11,021 nucleotides of DNA from UMGS1307 sp964523005 (GCA_964523005.1 CAZFZL010000049.1:1-11021), one strand, 5' to 3'. Positions 1 through 7,296 are shown, counted from the stretch's first letter. Program-made: numbers and translations. The notes: generated from the sequence alone by a model not told the origin.

Positions 1-225
1 CGGAAATTTTTCTTTGCTCGGTACAAGATGACCGCTTGCGTCGCGTTCGCGCTCGCTCCAGCAGTCGTCGATGACAAGGTAGTTATAGCCGGCATCGAGA
101 AGCCCTTTTTTGACCATTATGTCAGCGGTTTGTTTTATAAGCTCTTCATTGATATTGTTTCCGAAGGTGTTCCATGAGTTCCAGCCCATAGGCGGCGTTT
201 TAGCAAGCATCGATATATACCTCAT
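1..225 (-). CDS. Alpha-galactosidase, GH27 family (N-terminal fragment)
   Basis: This is the first 75 codons of a minus-strand gene that runs off the left edge. The reading begins MRYISMLAKTPPMGWNSWNT and contains YNYLVIDDCW at about residues 47-56. These are the hallmark N-terminal strands of the GH27 (melibiase) TIM barrel. In characterised GH27 enzymes the Trp of GWNSW and the paired Asp residues (here W15, D53, D54) contact the galactose. The catalytic nucleophile lies further on and is not in the window. The family removes terminal alpha-1,6-galactose from melibiose- and raffinose-type sugars. No signal peptide is visible, so a cytoplasmic enzyme is likely. The start could instead be the ATG at 208-210 (MLAKTPP), which has a TGAGG Shine-Dalgarno 9 nt upstream; the outer ATG has only a weak one. 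A consensus promoter lies just upstream. Confidence 0.88.
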   Translation of the reverse strand, partial: MRYISMLAKTPPMGWNSWNTFGNNINEELIKQTADIMVKKGLLDAGYNYLVIDDCWSERERDASGHLVPSKEKFP

Positions 226-237
226 ATGTTTGATTTC

Positions 238-250
238 GTCCGTTTCGGAC
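238..250. promoter_or_regulatory. Short inverted repeat at the GH27 transcription start (possible operator)
   Basis: GTCCG-TTT-CGGAC is a perfect 5-bp inverted repeat around a 3-nt centre. It starts at the predicted +1 of the GH27 promoter. It could be a repressor site or a small 5' hairpin. No regulator gene that clearly matches it is in the window, and a repeat this short can arise by chance. Confidence 0.35.
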
Positions 251-256
251 AGTCAA

Positions 257-285
257 ATGATATCATATTGCCGCCGAGTTGTCAA
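257..285 (-). promoter_or_regulatory. Sigma-A promoter for the GH27 gene
   Basis: On the minus strand the -35 box TTGACA (280-285) is separated by 17 nt from the -10 box TATCAT (257-262). Transcription should begin near 250. The -10 lies in a perfect 10-bp palindrome, ATGATATCAT (257-266). Confidence 0.72.
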
Positions 286-314
286 TCGATTTTTGGCTTG
301 TTGTCAAAAAACTC

Positions 315-343
315 TTGTATTAACTGAAAAGATGTATTATAAT
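315..343 (+). promoter_or_regulatory. Sigma-A promoter for the DUF4855-to-peptidase unit
   Basis: TTGTAT (315-320), a 17-nt spacer and a perfect TATAAT (338-343) place the transcription start near 350. This supports translation starting at 383: the in-frame ATG at 332 and everything upstream would not be in the transcript. It is the only strong plus-strand promoter I see ahead of the five-gene run that ends at 5310. Confidence 0.75.
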
Positions 344-382
344 ATAAACAAATCAGAACGTGTACCGGAATGGAGAAAATAT

Positions 383-2188
383 ATGAGCAAATATGAAAAT
401 CTGCTGTCGGGACTTGGGCAGAAGATCTATTCTGCCGGAGACATTTCGTCCGATGCATCACAGATGAACACGCCTGCCGAAAAAAAGGCACTCACTGACG
501 GGATATATGCTGCCAAAGCAACATACACCGATCCCGCGTTCTTTAAGTTTTACAGCGCGATAGACCGCACCGTTGTATTTGATCTCGGCGCAGAGCGTAC
601 CGTAGTATCGGCGTGCTGCTCGTTTCTCAGAGAGGATTCAACGGCAGTCCAGCTTCCCGATTATCTCAGGCTTTTGCTCAGCAACGACGGCGAAAGCTGG
701 CAGCTCGTAGGCGAAGCCGGGAAGCCCGACGTACAGGCACAAAGCGCGATTGTGAAGATGAGCATCGAACCAAACGCAGTATACAAAGCTCGCTTTGCCG
801 CTCTGACATTCCCGGTCAGGTGCTGGGTGTTTTGCGATCAGATGGAGATCTTCGGTTCAAAAACCGTTGAAGACGGTGCAAAGAAGGTCGTTCCGGACGA
901 AAAGCAGCATCAGGATTATCCGAACAGATACGTCTTTCCGGAGGATTACCACGACGTACACGATATAATGCTCGCATATAACTGCCTTTACAGCGCGCCC
1001 GAAAGAGGGAAGCTGACGAAGGAAATGCTTTTGCCCTACGTGGGCTATTATGACAGGGAAGACAGGCTTTCCGATTTCTTCTTCGATTCATATCTCTTTC
1101 TGCCCTTCGTCGCACCGGCGCCGAGCGGCGGAAGATATTATGACTGCCACGAGAATCCCGGCAGTCTTGACGATTGGAAATACTACATAGACAACACCTT
1201 TGAGGAAGGCCGTAACGTCAATGCGCTCGAGAGCGCGATGGACGAGACCAGGACGAAGCTCGGCGATGCTTCGCGCAGGGCCAAGGTGTTTCTTTCAATA
1301 CTTTTCCCGACCTACACACATCATTCATTCGGTGAAATAGACGGACGCATGCTCGATTTTGCAAAGCTTGAGGACAGAAAAACAGCCGTAAAATGGCTGA
1401 TAGACGAACAGCTCAGACGCTTCAATGCCGGCAGATATTCCTGCCTGAAGCTCACAGGCTTCTATTGGTTCCATGAGGCAGTGAGCTACGGCGATCCCGA
1501 CGAGATGGAGCTGCTGAAATATACGACTGATTATGTCCGTTCGCTCGGCTACTCGACGATATGGATCCCGTGGTATCAGGCATCCGGCTTCAACGACTGG
1601 CAGAAGATCGGTTTTGACGTCGCTTGTATGCAGCCGAACTATGCCTTTACAAACAACACCGCGCGTGTCGTCTACGCGAATGCGGCAATGACGAAGAAAC
1701 TCGGTATGTGCGTCGAAATGGAGATCGGCGGACTGACGCATGAGAAGGTCGCGCGCTATCGTGTATATATGAAATGCGGCGCGCAGACGGGCTATATGAA
1801 CGCACTTCATATGTACTACCAAAATGGCGGACCCGGTGAGTTTTACCGCGCAAGGCTTTCCGACGACGCAAAGGTCAATAAAATATATCATGACGCATAT
1901 CTTTTCGTAAAGCACCGCCTGCCCATCAACGGCATAGTGCTCGACAATGACAGCTTTCGTATCAAAAAGGACACGCTTCTTGACGCAAAGCTCACCTCCG
2001 GAAGTGATACGCTCATCACGCAGCTGTACTGCACCGCACAACACGGCGCGCTCACGCTTGCCAATGACGGCACGTTCAAGTATATACCGGAAAGCGGATT
2101 CGCGGGACTTGACAGATTCTTCATCGAAGTATCACGCGACGGGGCAATCAATGATATTTACGAGATAAGCATAGCCGTAGACGGCTGA
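383..2188 (+). CDS. DUF4855 protein with N-terminal discoidin-like and C-terminal cadherin/Ig-like domains
   Basis: The 601-residue product has three parts. Residues 1-160 resemble an F5/8 type C (discoidin) carbohydrate-binding fold, with an ALTDGIY motif and a beta-rich run ending QMEIFGSK. Residues about 190-505 match DUF4855 by eye: FDSYLFLPF, the DDWKYYIDN segment, GFYWFHE (W362, H364, E365) and IWIPWYQASGFNDW (from W394). Residues 510-601 look like a Big_9/cadherin-like module (GTFKYIPESGFAGLDRFF). DUF4855 has no established activity that I know of; a TIM-barrel, glycosidase-like role is inference from its aromatic-rich motifs and neighbours. The start at 383 has GGAGA 8 nt upstream and lies after the promoter. 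The frame stays open back to 110, but that part overlaps the GH27 gene and is spurious. No signal peptide or membrane segment is visible, which is odd beside such domains. Confidence 0.82.
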   Translation: MSKYENLLSGLGQKIYSAGDISSDASQMNTPAEKKALTDGIYAAKATYTDPAFFKFYSAIDRTVVFDLGAERTVVSACCSFLREDSTAVQLPDYLRLLLSNDGESWQLVGEAGKPDVQAQSAIVKMSIEPNAVYKARFAALTFPVRCWVFCDQMEIFGSKTVEDGAKKVVPDEKQHQDYPNRYVFPEDYHDVHDIMLAYNCLYSAPERGKLTKEMLLPYVGYYDREDRLSDFFFDSYLFLPFVAPAPSGGRYYDCHENPGSLDDWKYYIDNTFEEGRNVNALESAMDETRTKLGDASRRAKVFLSILFPTYTHHSFGEIDGRMLDFAKLEDRKTAVKWLIDEQLRRFNAGRYSCLKLTGFYWFHEAVSYGDPDEMELLKYTTDYVRSLGYSTIWIPWYQASGFNDWQKIGFDVACMQPNYAFTNNTARVVYANAAMTKKLGMCVEMEIGGLTHEKVARYRVYMKCGAQTGYMNALHMYYQNGGPGEFYRARLSDDAKVNKIYHDAYLFVKHRLPINGIVLDNDSFRIKKDTLLDAKLTSGSDTLITQLYCTAQHGALTLANDGTFKYIPESGFAGLDRFFIEVSRDGAINDIYEISIAVDG

Positions 2189-2207
2189 AAAAAGGGATAA
2201 AATCGGC

Positions 2208-2228
2208 ATGAAAGGCATGACAGAATAA
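2208..2228 (+). other. Possible six-codon leader ORF overlapping the yerC-like start
   Basis: An ATG at 2208 opens a tiny frame reading MKGMTE. Its TAA (2226-2228) shares one base with the ATG of the next gene (TAATG). An AAAGGGA sequence lies about 11-15 nt ahead of it. It could couple translation to the downstream gene, whose own Shine-Dalgarno (AAAGG) is 12 nt away. Equally, it could be chance. Confidence 0.22.
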
Positions 2229-2524
2229 TGAAAGACGACAAGATCAGAAACGAGCGGATCGATATCCTCTGTGAAGCTTTTGCGCTTTTACGCACCAGCG
2301 ACGATTGCTACAGCTTCCTTTCCGATTTATGCACAGTCAGTGAGATACAGGAAATGAGTAAGCGACTTGCGGCAGCGAAGATGCTCAGAGACGGTATCAC
2401 CTACAATGAAATAGCTTCTCTCACGGGGCTTTCCACCGCGACGATCACGCGTGTCAACCGTGCGCTGCGTTATGGGAACGACGGGTATCATCTCGTTCTC
2501 AACAAGCTCCCGAACGAAGAATAA
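2228..2524 (+). CDS. yerC: YerC/YecD-family TrpR-like DNA-binding protein
   Basis: This is a 98-residue protein of the YerC/YecD family, which is related to the Trp repressor. The central LCTVSEIQEMSKRLAAAKML and the helix-turn-helix from about residue 57 (ITYNEIASLTGLSTATITRV, then NRALRYGNDGY) are the family signature. Length is normal for the family, about 95-105 residues. It is expected to be a small helical dimer that binds DNA; its targets are not well established, and tryptophan binding should not be assumed. The gene lies 39 nt after the DUF4855 gene and one base before the methyltransferase ATG, so it is almost certainly co-transcribed and may be translationally coupled downstream. 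The start is chosen on family length. Its ribosome-binding site is weak (AAAGG, 12-nt spacing). Confidence 0.9.
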   Translation: MKDDKIRNERIDILCEAFALLRTSDDCYSFLSDLCTVSEIQEMSKRLAAAKMLRDGITYNEIASLTGLSTATITRVNRALRYGNDGYHLVLNKLPNEE

Positions 2525-2525
2525 T

Positions 2526-3266
2526 ATGAACGAATTCGACGCGCTCGCTGCGTGGTACGACGCTTTCAGCGATCCTGATTATTACAGCGCATATGCTGAC
2601 TTTGTCAATAAAACAATAAGAGAGCGCTCGAAGATCCCTGTCGCTGACATACTTGATCTGGGATGCGGAACATGCAGGCTTTCCGTGCTGCTCGAAAAGC
2701 TCGGATATTCGATGGTCTGTGTGGACAGAAGCGCACAGATGCTTTCGCACGCCCGTAACGCGAGCAGCACACTTCTGCTTATTGAGCAGGATATAACGGC
2801 GTTTGAACTTTACGGCACGGTGCAGTGCGTCGTGTCGACGCTCGACACACTCAACTATCTGCTCACATATTCTGAACTTGAAAAAGTGTTTGCGCTTGTC
2901 GCAAATTATCTCGAAAGCGGCGGTCTGTTTATTTTTGACGTCAATACACCGTATAGATTTTCAACAGTTTACGGGAATAATTCCTTCGTATACGAGCGCG
3001 GCGGCGATATGTTCGTCTGGCAGAACGCCGACAGCGCGCGCCGCCATGTCATGGATCTGACGCTGTTTACACAGCGGCGTGACGGAATGTACGAGCGTTT
3101 TGACGAAAGGCAGATACAGCGCGGCTACGATATAAAAAAGCTGTCGTCACTTTTGGATAAAGCGCAGCTCAAGGTCACCGCGATTTATGGAGGCACTGAC
3201 TTCTGCCCGCTTGGCGTAAGCTCCGAAAAAGCTTATTTTGTCACAGAAAAGAAAGGCAAACAATAG
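2526..3266 (+). CDS. Class I SAM-dependent methyltransferase
   Basis: The 246-residue product shows a canonical Rossmann methyltransferase core. Motif I is ILDLGCGTCRL at about residues 42-52 (D44, G46, G48). The acidic residue that normally contacts the SAM ribose is D67 in VCVDRS, and motif II lies in VSTLDTLNYLL. It starts MNEFDALAAWYDAF, a common opening in the Methyltransf_25/11 group. The substrate cannot be read from the sequence. The ATG follows the yerC stop by one base, so the start at 2526 is preferred over an upstream in-frame ATG at 2451 that lies inside yerC. The Shine-Dalgarno is poor, consistent with coupling. Its TAG directly abuts the ATG of hslO. A role on a small molecule, a protein or an RNA is equally open. 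Confidence 0.87.
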   Translation: MNEFDALAAWYDAFSDPDYYSAYADFVNKTIRERSKIPVADILDLGCGTCRLSVLLEKLGYSMVCVDRSAQMLSHARNASSTLLLIEQDITAFELYGTVQCVVSTLDTLNYLLTYSELEKVFALVANYLESGGLFIFDVNTPYRFSTVYGNNSFVYERGGDMFVWQNADSARRHVMDLTLFTQRRDGMYERFDERQIQRGYDIKKLSSLLDKAQLKVTAIYGGTDFCPLGVSSEKAYFVTEKKGKQ

Positions 3267-4157
3267 ATGGGAAAGCTCATAAGAGCAATGACAACCGACG
3301 GCAGTGCGCGTATAGCGGCTATCGACGGAAAAGATATAGTAGAACGGTCAAGACAAATACATCAGACTCTTCCAACCGCAACAGCGGGACTCGGCAGGGC
3401 GCTTATGGCGTCATCGATGATGGGCGCGCTTATGAATGATGAGAACGCGACGCTCACTCTGCGTTTTTCCGGCGACGGAGAGGGCGGACAGATATTATGT
3501 GTGGGTGATTACAACGGCAATGTGCGCGGACTTATAGGCAACCCTTTCGCGGATATACCGCTGCGTGCCGACGGGAAGCTTGACGTCACGAGGCTCGTTG
3601 GCAAGGGTACGATGTCGGTCATACGCGACACCGGCGCGTCACAGCCGTATGTCGGGCTGTGTCAAATCAACTCGGGAGAGATAGCCGAGGATATAGCACA
3701 GTATTTTGTCGAAAGCGAACAGATACCGACGCTGTGTGCGCTCGGAGTACTTGTCGACCGCGATATGACTGTCAAATGCGCCGGAGGCGTGCTTATCCAA
3801 CTCCTTCCGTTTTTTGATGACTGTACGGCGTCACAGCTCGAAAAAAACGCCGGTAATGTACCGTCAGTCACAAAAATGCTTCAGGAAGGCACAATAGAAG
3901 ACGTAATGGCGCGCTTCCTCGAAGGCGTTTCATACGACGTGTTCGATGAGACCGAGGTTTCGTATAAATGCTTTTGCTCGCGTGAACGCTGCGAACGCTC
4001 ACTTATGGCGCTCGGAGAAGATGATTACAAATCGCTGTATGAGGACGACAAGACCGTCATGACGTGCAGCTTCTGCGACAGAAAATACGTGTTTTCTCAT
4101 TCTGATCTCGACAAACTGGACGAGGAACGAAAAAGGAAAAGCAGAGAAAAGAAATAA
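3267..4157 (+). CDS. hslO: Redox-regulated molecular chaperone Hsp33
   Basis: This is a full-length 296-residue Hsp33. In the known family this cytoplasmic holdase is switched on by oxidation: four C-terminal cysteines release zinc and form disulfides, and the protein then binds unfolding clients. The redox switch is intact here as C235-x-C237 and C267-x-x-C270, separated by 29 residues, which fits the usual CxC/CxxC pattern. The N-terminal core is also typical (VERSRQIHQTLPTATAGLGR, GEIAEDIAQYF). The gene begins on the base after the methyltransferase stop, with AAAGG 10 nt ahead of the ATG. The last dozen residues are lysine- and arginine-rich. Co-transcription with yerC and the methyltransferase is inferred from the spacing. 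Confidence 0.96.
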   Translation: MGKLIRAMTTDGSARIAAIDGKDIVERSRQIHQTLPTATAGLGRALMASSMMGALMNDENATLTLRFSGDGEGGQILCVGDYNGNVRGLIGNPFADIPLRADGKLDVTRLVGKGTMSVIRDTGASQPYVGLCQINSGEIAEDIAQYFVESEQIPTLCALGVLVDRDMTVKCAGGVLIQLLPFFDDCTASQLEKNAGNVPSVTKMLQEGTIEDVMARFLEGVSYDVFDETEVSYKCFCSRERCERSLMALGEDDYKSLYEDDKTVMTCSFCDRKYVFSHSDLDKLDEERKRKSREKK

Positions 4158-4197
4158 CAGTGTTTTTCCTGTTTGCTTTATAAATATTGAAAGGACG

Positions 4198-4218
4198 TGC
4201 TTCCTCGCGGAGGAAGCA
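4198..4218 (+). promoter_or_regulatory. Hairpin enclosing the Shine-Dalgarno of the M24 peptidase gene
   Basis: A perfect 9-bp inverted repeat, TGCTTCCTC paired with GAGGAAGCA around a GCG loop, lies in the 70-nt spacer before the peptidase gene. The 3' arm holds the GGAGGA-type ribosome-binding sequence, so folding would hide it. A second purine-rich site, AAAGGA (4189-4194), lies just before the hairpin. If the hairpin folds, about 12 unpaired nt separate that site from the ATG. No U-tract follows, so this is not an intrinsic terminator. Confidence 0.55.
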
Positions 4219-4227
4219 AACGAAAAA

Positions 4228-5310
4228 ATGACCAACATTCAAAACGTGTTCGAACGTGCAAAAAAAGCGGGATGCGGTGCATTTGTTTTCTTTGATGAGA
4301 TAAACAGACGCTATCTTTCAGGCTTTGCTTCCACAGAAGGGGCGCTCGTTGTTTGCAAGGATAGCGCGGTTCTGTTTCTCGATATGCGTTATTACGAGAT
4401 GGCACAGCGAAAAAAGCAAAATGGTTCGCTTACTGCCGGTATTGAGGTTATTCCGGTGACCGGTACGCTGTGGGCGGCGGTAAACGGTCTGCTCAACGAA
4501 AAGAAAATAAAGAAAGCCTCGTTCGACGGCAAGCGTATGACTGTAGCAGAACGCGATTTTCTGCACGAAAAGCTCTGCGTAAAGCTCATACCGGTCAACG
4601 GGGTGTGTGAAACGCTCAGATGTACAAAAAGCGCACAGGAGCTCGACTGGATCAGAATGGCACAACATATTACAGACGATGCCTTTACATACATCCTGAC
4701 CTTTATAAAAAGCGGTATGACAGAACGTGAGATCGCAGCGGAGCTTGAATACTTCATTCGCAAGCGCGGCGGAACGCTCGCGTTCGACACGATATGCGTC
4801 TTCGGAAAAAACAGCTCGCTGCCGCACGGCGTGCCGTCGGATACAGTTATCGAAGGCACCGGCTTTCTTACGATGGATTTCGGAGCCGCATACAACGGGT
4901 ACTGCTCCGATATGACGCGAACAGTCGTGATAGGCAATCCTACTCAAAGGATGAAGGATGTGTATGAGGTCGTCCGTGTCGCGCAGCAGAAAGCGCTCGA
5001 CGGTATAAAGGCAGGCATGACGGGTGCGGAAAGCGACTCAATATCGCGCGAATACATCGACAGCACCGATTACAGAGGACTGTTCACCCATTCGCTCGGT
5101 CACTCGCTCGGACTCGAGATCCACGAGGAGCCGCGCTTTTCACCGTCGTGGAAGGAGCCGATAGAGGCAGGCACGGTCATGTCGGTCGAGCCGGGCATAT
5201 ATATCCCCGATGATTTCGGCGTGCGTATAGAGGATATAGTCATAGTCACAAAAGACGGCTGCGAGGTCATAACAGCATCACCTAAGGAAATGATAATCCT
5301 CAACGTATAA
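4228..5310 (+). CDS. M24-family metallopeptidase (Xaa-Pro aminopeptidase / prolidase type)
   Basis: The 360-residue protein has a creatinase-type N-terminal domain (about 1-125, opening in IQNVFERAKKAGCGAFVFFD) and a C-terminal pita-bread catalytic domain (about 130-355). All five metal ligands expected for M24 are present: D217 (MDFGAAY), D228 (SDMTRT), H292 (THSLGHSLG), E321 (SVEPGIY) and E335 (VRIEDI). H288 and H299 match the auxiliary histidines of aminopeptidase P. The enzyme should cleave Xaa-Pro bonds in peptides using two Mn or Co ions in the cytoplasm. Whether it acts as an aminopeptidase or a dipeptidase (PepP or PepQ) cannot be settled here. The ATG at 4228 is the first possible start in frame. 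Its ribosome-binding site lies in a hairpin 14 nt upstream, an unusual arrangement. It is the last gene of the plus-strand run. Confidence 0.93.
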   Translation: MTNIQNVFERAKKAGCGAFVFFDEINRRYLSGFASTEGALVVCKDSAVLFLDMRYYEMAQRKKQNGSLTAGIEVIPVTGTLWAAVNGLLNEKKIKKASFDGKRMTVAERDFLHEKLCVKLIPVNGVCETLRCTKSAQELDWIRMAQHITDDAFTYILTFIKSGMTEREIAAELEYFIRKRGGTLAFDTICVFGKNSSLPHGVPSDTVIEGTGFLTMDFGAAYNGYCSDMTRTVVIGNPTQRMKDVYEVVRVAQQKALDGIKAGMTGAESDSISREYIDSTDYRGLFTHSLGHSLGLEIHEEPRFSPSWKEPIEAGTVMSVEPGIYIPDDFGVRIEDIVIVTKDGCEVITASPKEMIILNV

Positions 5311-5324
5311 CATATCAAAAAAAG

Positions 5325-5352
5325 AAGCTCTGCGGTTATTGCCGCAGAGCTT
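5325..5352. terminator. Bidirectional intrinsic terminator between convergent genes
   Basis: AAGCTCTGCGG pairs perfectly with CCGCAGAGCTT (11 bp) around a 6-nt loop (5336-5341). On the plus strand the stem runs into TTTCGTTTTG. On the minus strand it runs into TTCTTTTTTTGAT, the stronger U-tract. It serves both the peptidase gene and the lipoprotein gene. Confidence 0.92.
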
Positions 5353-5368
5353 TCGTTTTGCTTTTGCT

Positions 5369-7216
5369 TTATTTGGATTCGGTGGATTCTTCGCTTGCTT
5401 TTGCACTCATGTAGGAGTAAGGCGACGTGCCGATCGGGTAGGACTTGTAAACGGTCTTGAGCTGCGGCAGGAAGCTGTCGCGCAGCGCGGTGGCATAGCC
5501 TGCTTCGACAAGCTCAGCCTGAAGCGCGTTCCATGTTGTATCAAAGTCGCCTTTACCGCTGATAAGCTTATCCCAATACTTGTTGATTATATCTGTGAAT
5601 ATCGTCTGATAATCAGGCTCATATTTGATCTCCGGCTCGTCCTCGTCAGGTGCTTCGGAAACGACCGGTGCGTTGTCGACACTTTCTTCGCCATCATCAA
5701 TGCTTTCGTCAGCTTCGTTGCTTTCATCGGCTGATTCGTCAGGATCATCCTCTTTGAGCTCCTGCCTCTGATATATGAATGAAATGAACGGAGAGATCGT
5801 ACTGTCAAGGTTCTGTTCCTTGCAGTATTCCCATTTGTTCTCGTCTTCGCCTTCTTCGAGCCATGCAAGGTACTGGTTTCCGGTTTGTTCAATGCTCATC
5901 GAATAGTCATCGGTAAGCTTTTCGACTCTGCCGTCTCTGTTGCGTACGTAATGGATATCTTCACAGCCGTAAAGGAATATGTTGCGGAACGATTCGTTTG
6001 TGTTGAGAAGCACGAGAAATTGAATTGCTTCGGCAACATCGCTCGCTGCACAGTATTTAGATATGCAGAAGGTGTATTCAAGAGTGTTTTCGGCGGTGGC
6101 AACGGGAGTCTTATATACGATGTAGTCGTATTTCTTTCCCGTCTTCGCGCTGAGAGCCTCTATATCGCTGGTGTTTCCCGAAAGGAAGCGCACCGCGAAA
6201 TCGGCGTCGTCGGAATAGCCGTCGGGTCCGATATATCCGAGCTTGTTATAATTGTTGATAAGGCGGAAATATTCTTTCACGCTGTTTTCAACGCCTTCTT
6301 CATCAAGATACGGCCCGAAGAGGTATCCGTCTTTATCGCAGGCTACAGGGTAGCCGTCCTGATAGAGGTATGATACGTCGTTCGGAGCATAGACGTTGTA
6401 AAGCGGAATGACATCGGTCTCGTTCTGTTTGATTACGGCGAGGTACTCCTCAAGGTCTTGAAGCGAACGCATCGAAAGCGCGTCATATTCGTATTTGGAG
6501 AGATACTCGGTGTCGAACAGGAGATACTCATATTCGCCGATAGGTCCGTTGTTCGGTATTCCATACGTAGCGCCGCCGACGCGTGCCGCACTTATCGCGC
6601 TGCTTGTCGGGTTGACAAAGCTCGGATAGATATAATCGAGCAGGACTTTTGCTTCGCTGGTGAGAACGCTGTCAAGCTTCTGAAGCATGATGCCGTCTTC
6701 GCCGTTGATGTATTCGTAATAGTCCTTATTTCCGCAGCAAAGGAAAATGTCGAAACGCTTCTTGCCGTTCTTTGTTTCAATTTCTCCGCCTGCCTCAAGG
6801 ATGTCAAGGATGACATCTTCGGTCTGCACCGAAACAGTGCCTTCGATCGAAGATGAGTCGTTTTTACTCTTCGATGCTCCGCTGAGCTTCGCCTGAGCTT
6901 TGGACAGAGATATGGCAGCGCTTGCCTCCGCGTCCTGATCAGCCATCATCTGCCAGGCATCTTTTATCGCCTGATCATATTCGTCTTCGGTGAATAAATA
7001 AAGCTTGATAGCCATATCACATTCCTGAAGCAGATATCTGTTCAGTTCAAGCTCGACTTGTTTTTTTGCTTCAGCTGTCGTGGATTCGCCGGTTATGGCG
7101 TACACCGTATAGACCGAAGGAGCGACGTCTACCAATTCAGCCTCGTTGTCGCACGATGCGAGCAGCGGGAAAACGAGGATAAAAAAGAACAGGAAAGCGA
7201 TGACACGTTTTTTCAT
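5369..7216 (-). CDS. Extracellular solute-binding lipoprotein (ABC-type, probably sugar-binding family 1)
   Basis: The 615-residue product starts with a lipoprotein signal peptide: MKKR, a hydrophobic stretch, then LLASC with the lipidated cysteine at C22. The mature part begins with a beta strand (SVYTVYAITGES) and a long helix. Segments such as GATYGIPNNGPIGEYEYLLFD, and a C-terminal helix (FDTTWNALQAELVEAGYATA) that recurs in clostridial sugar-binding proteins, support the assignment. It should sit on the outer face of the membrane. Two inserts stand out: a Ser/Ala/Lys-rich stretch at about 95-135 and a very acidic Asp/Glu/Ser stretch at about 488-535. GGAGG lies 7 nt before the ATG at 7216 and fixes the start. 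No permease or ATPase gene is adjacent, so transporter membership is uncertain; a sensory or scavenging role is possible. Confidence 0.75.
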   Translation of the reverse strand: MKKRVIAFLFFFILVFPLLASCDNEAELVDVAPSVYTVYAITGESTTAEAKKQVELELNRYLLQECDMAIKLYLFTEDEYDQAIKDAWQMMADQDAEASAAISLSKAQAKLSGASKSKNDSSSIEGTVSVQTEDVILDILEAGGEIETKNGKKRFDIFLCCGNKDYYEYINGEDGIMLQKLDSVLTSEAKVLLDYIYPSFVNPTSSAISAARVGGATYGIPNNGPIGEYEYLLFDTEYLSKYEYDALSMRSLQDLEEYLAVIKQNETDVIPLYNVYAPNDVSYLYQDGYPVACDKDGYLFGPYLDEEGVENSVKEYFRLINNYNKLGYIGPDGYSDDADFAVRFLSGNTSDIEALSAKTGKKYDYIVYKTPVATAENTLEYTFCISKYCAASDVAEAIQFLVLLNTNESFRNIFLYGCEDIHYVRNRDGRVEKLTDDYSMSIEQTGNQYLAWLEEGEDENKWEYCKEQNLDSTISPFISFIYQRQELKEDDPDESADESNEADESIDDGEESVDNAPVVSEAPDEDEPEIKYEPDYQTIFTDIINKYWDKLISGKGDFDTTWNALQAELVEAGYATALRDSFLPQLKTVYKSYPIGTSPYSYMSAKASEESTESK

Positions 7217-7296
7217 AAAAGACCTCCATGGGATTGACGTAAACGGCTCAAGCACACCGTATGGCAGACAAAAACCGATTATGTATTGATAAAGTT

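Noticed and set aside
110..382. Upstream extension of the DUF4855 reading frame, giving 91 extra residues with a hydrophobic stretch that could pass for a signal sequence.
   Set aside because: It overlaps the GH27 coding region on the other strand and lies before the predicted transcription start near 350. The ATG at 383 has a good SD and fits the discoidin-like N-terminus.
1325..2044. Long minus-strand open frame (239 codons) inside the DUF4855 gene.
   Set aside because: It is antisense to a convincing protein family, has no recognisable domain or SD, and is probably a codon-bias shadow.
5885..6373. Plus-strand open frame (162 codons) and others opposite the lipoprotein gene.
   Set aside because: No family signature or ribosome-binding site; the minus-strand lipoprotein has a signal peptide, lipobox, SD, promoter and terminator.
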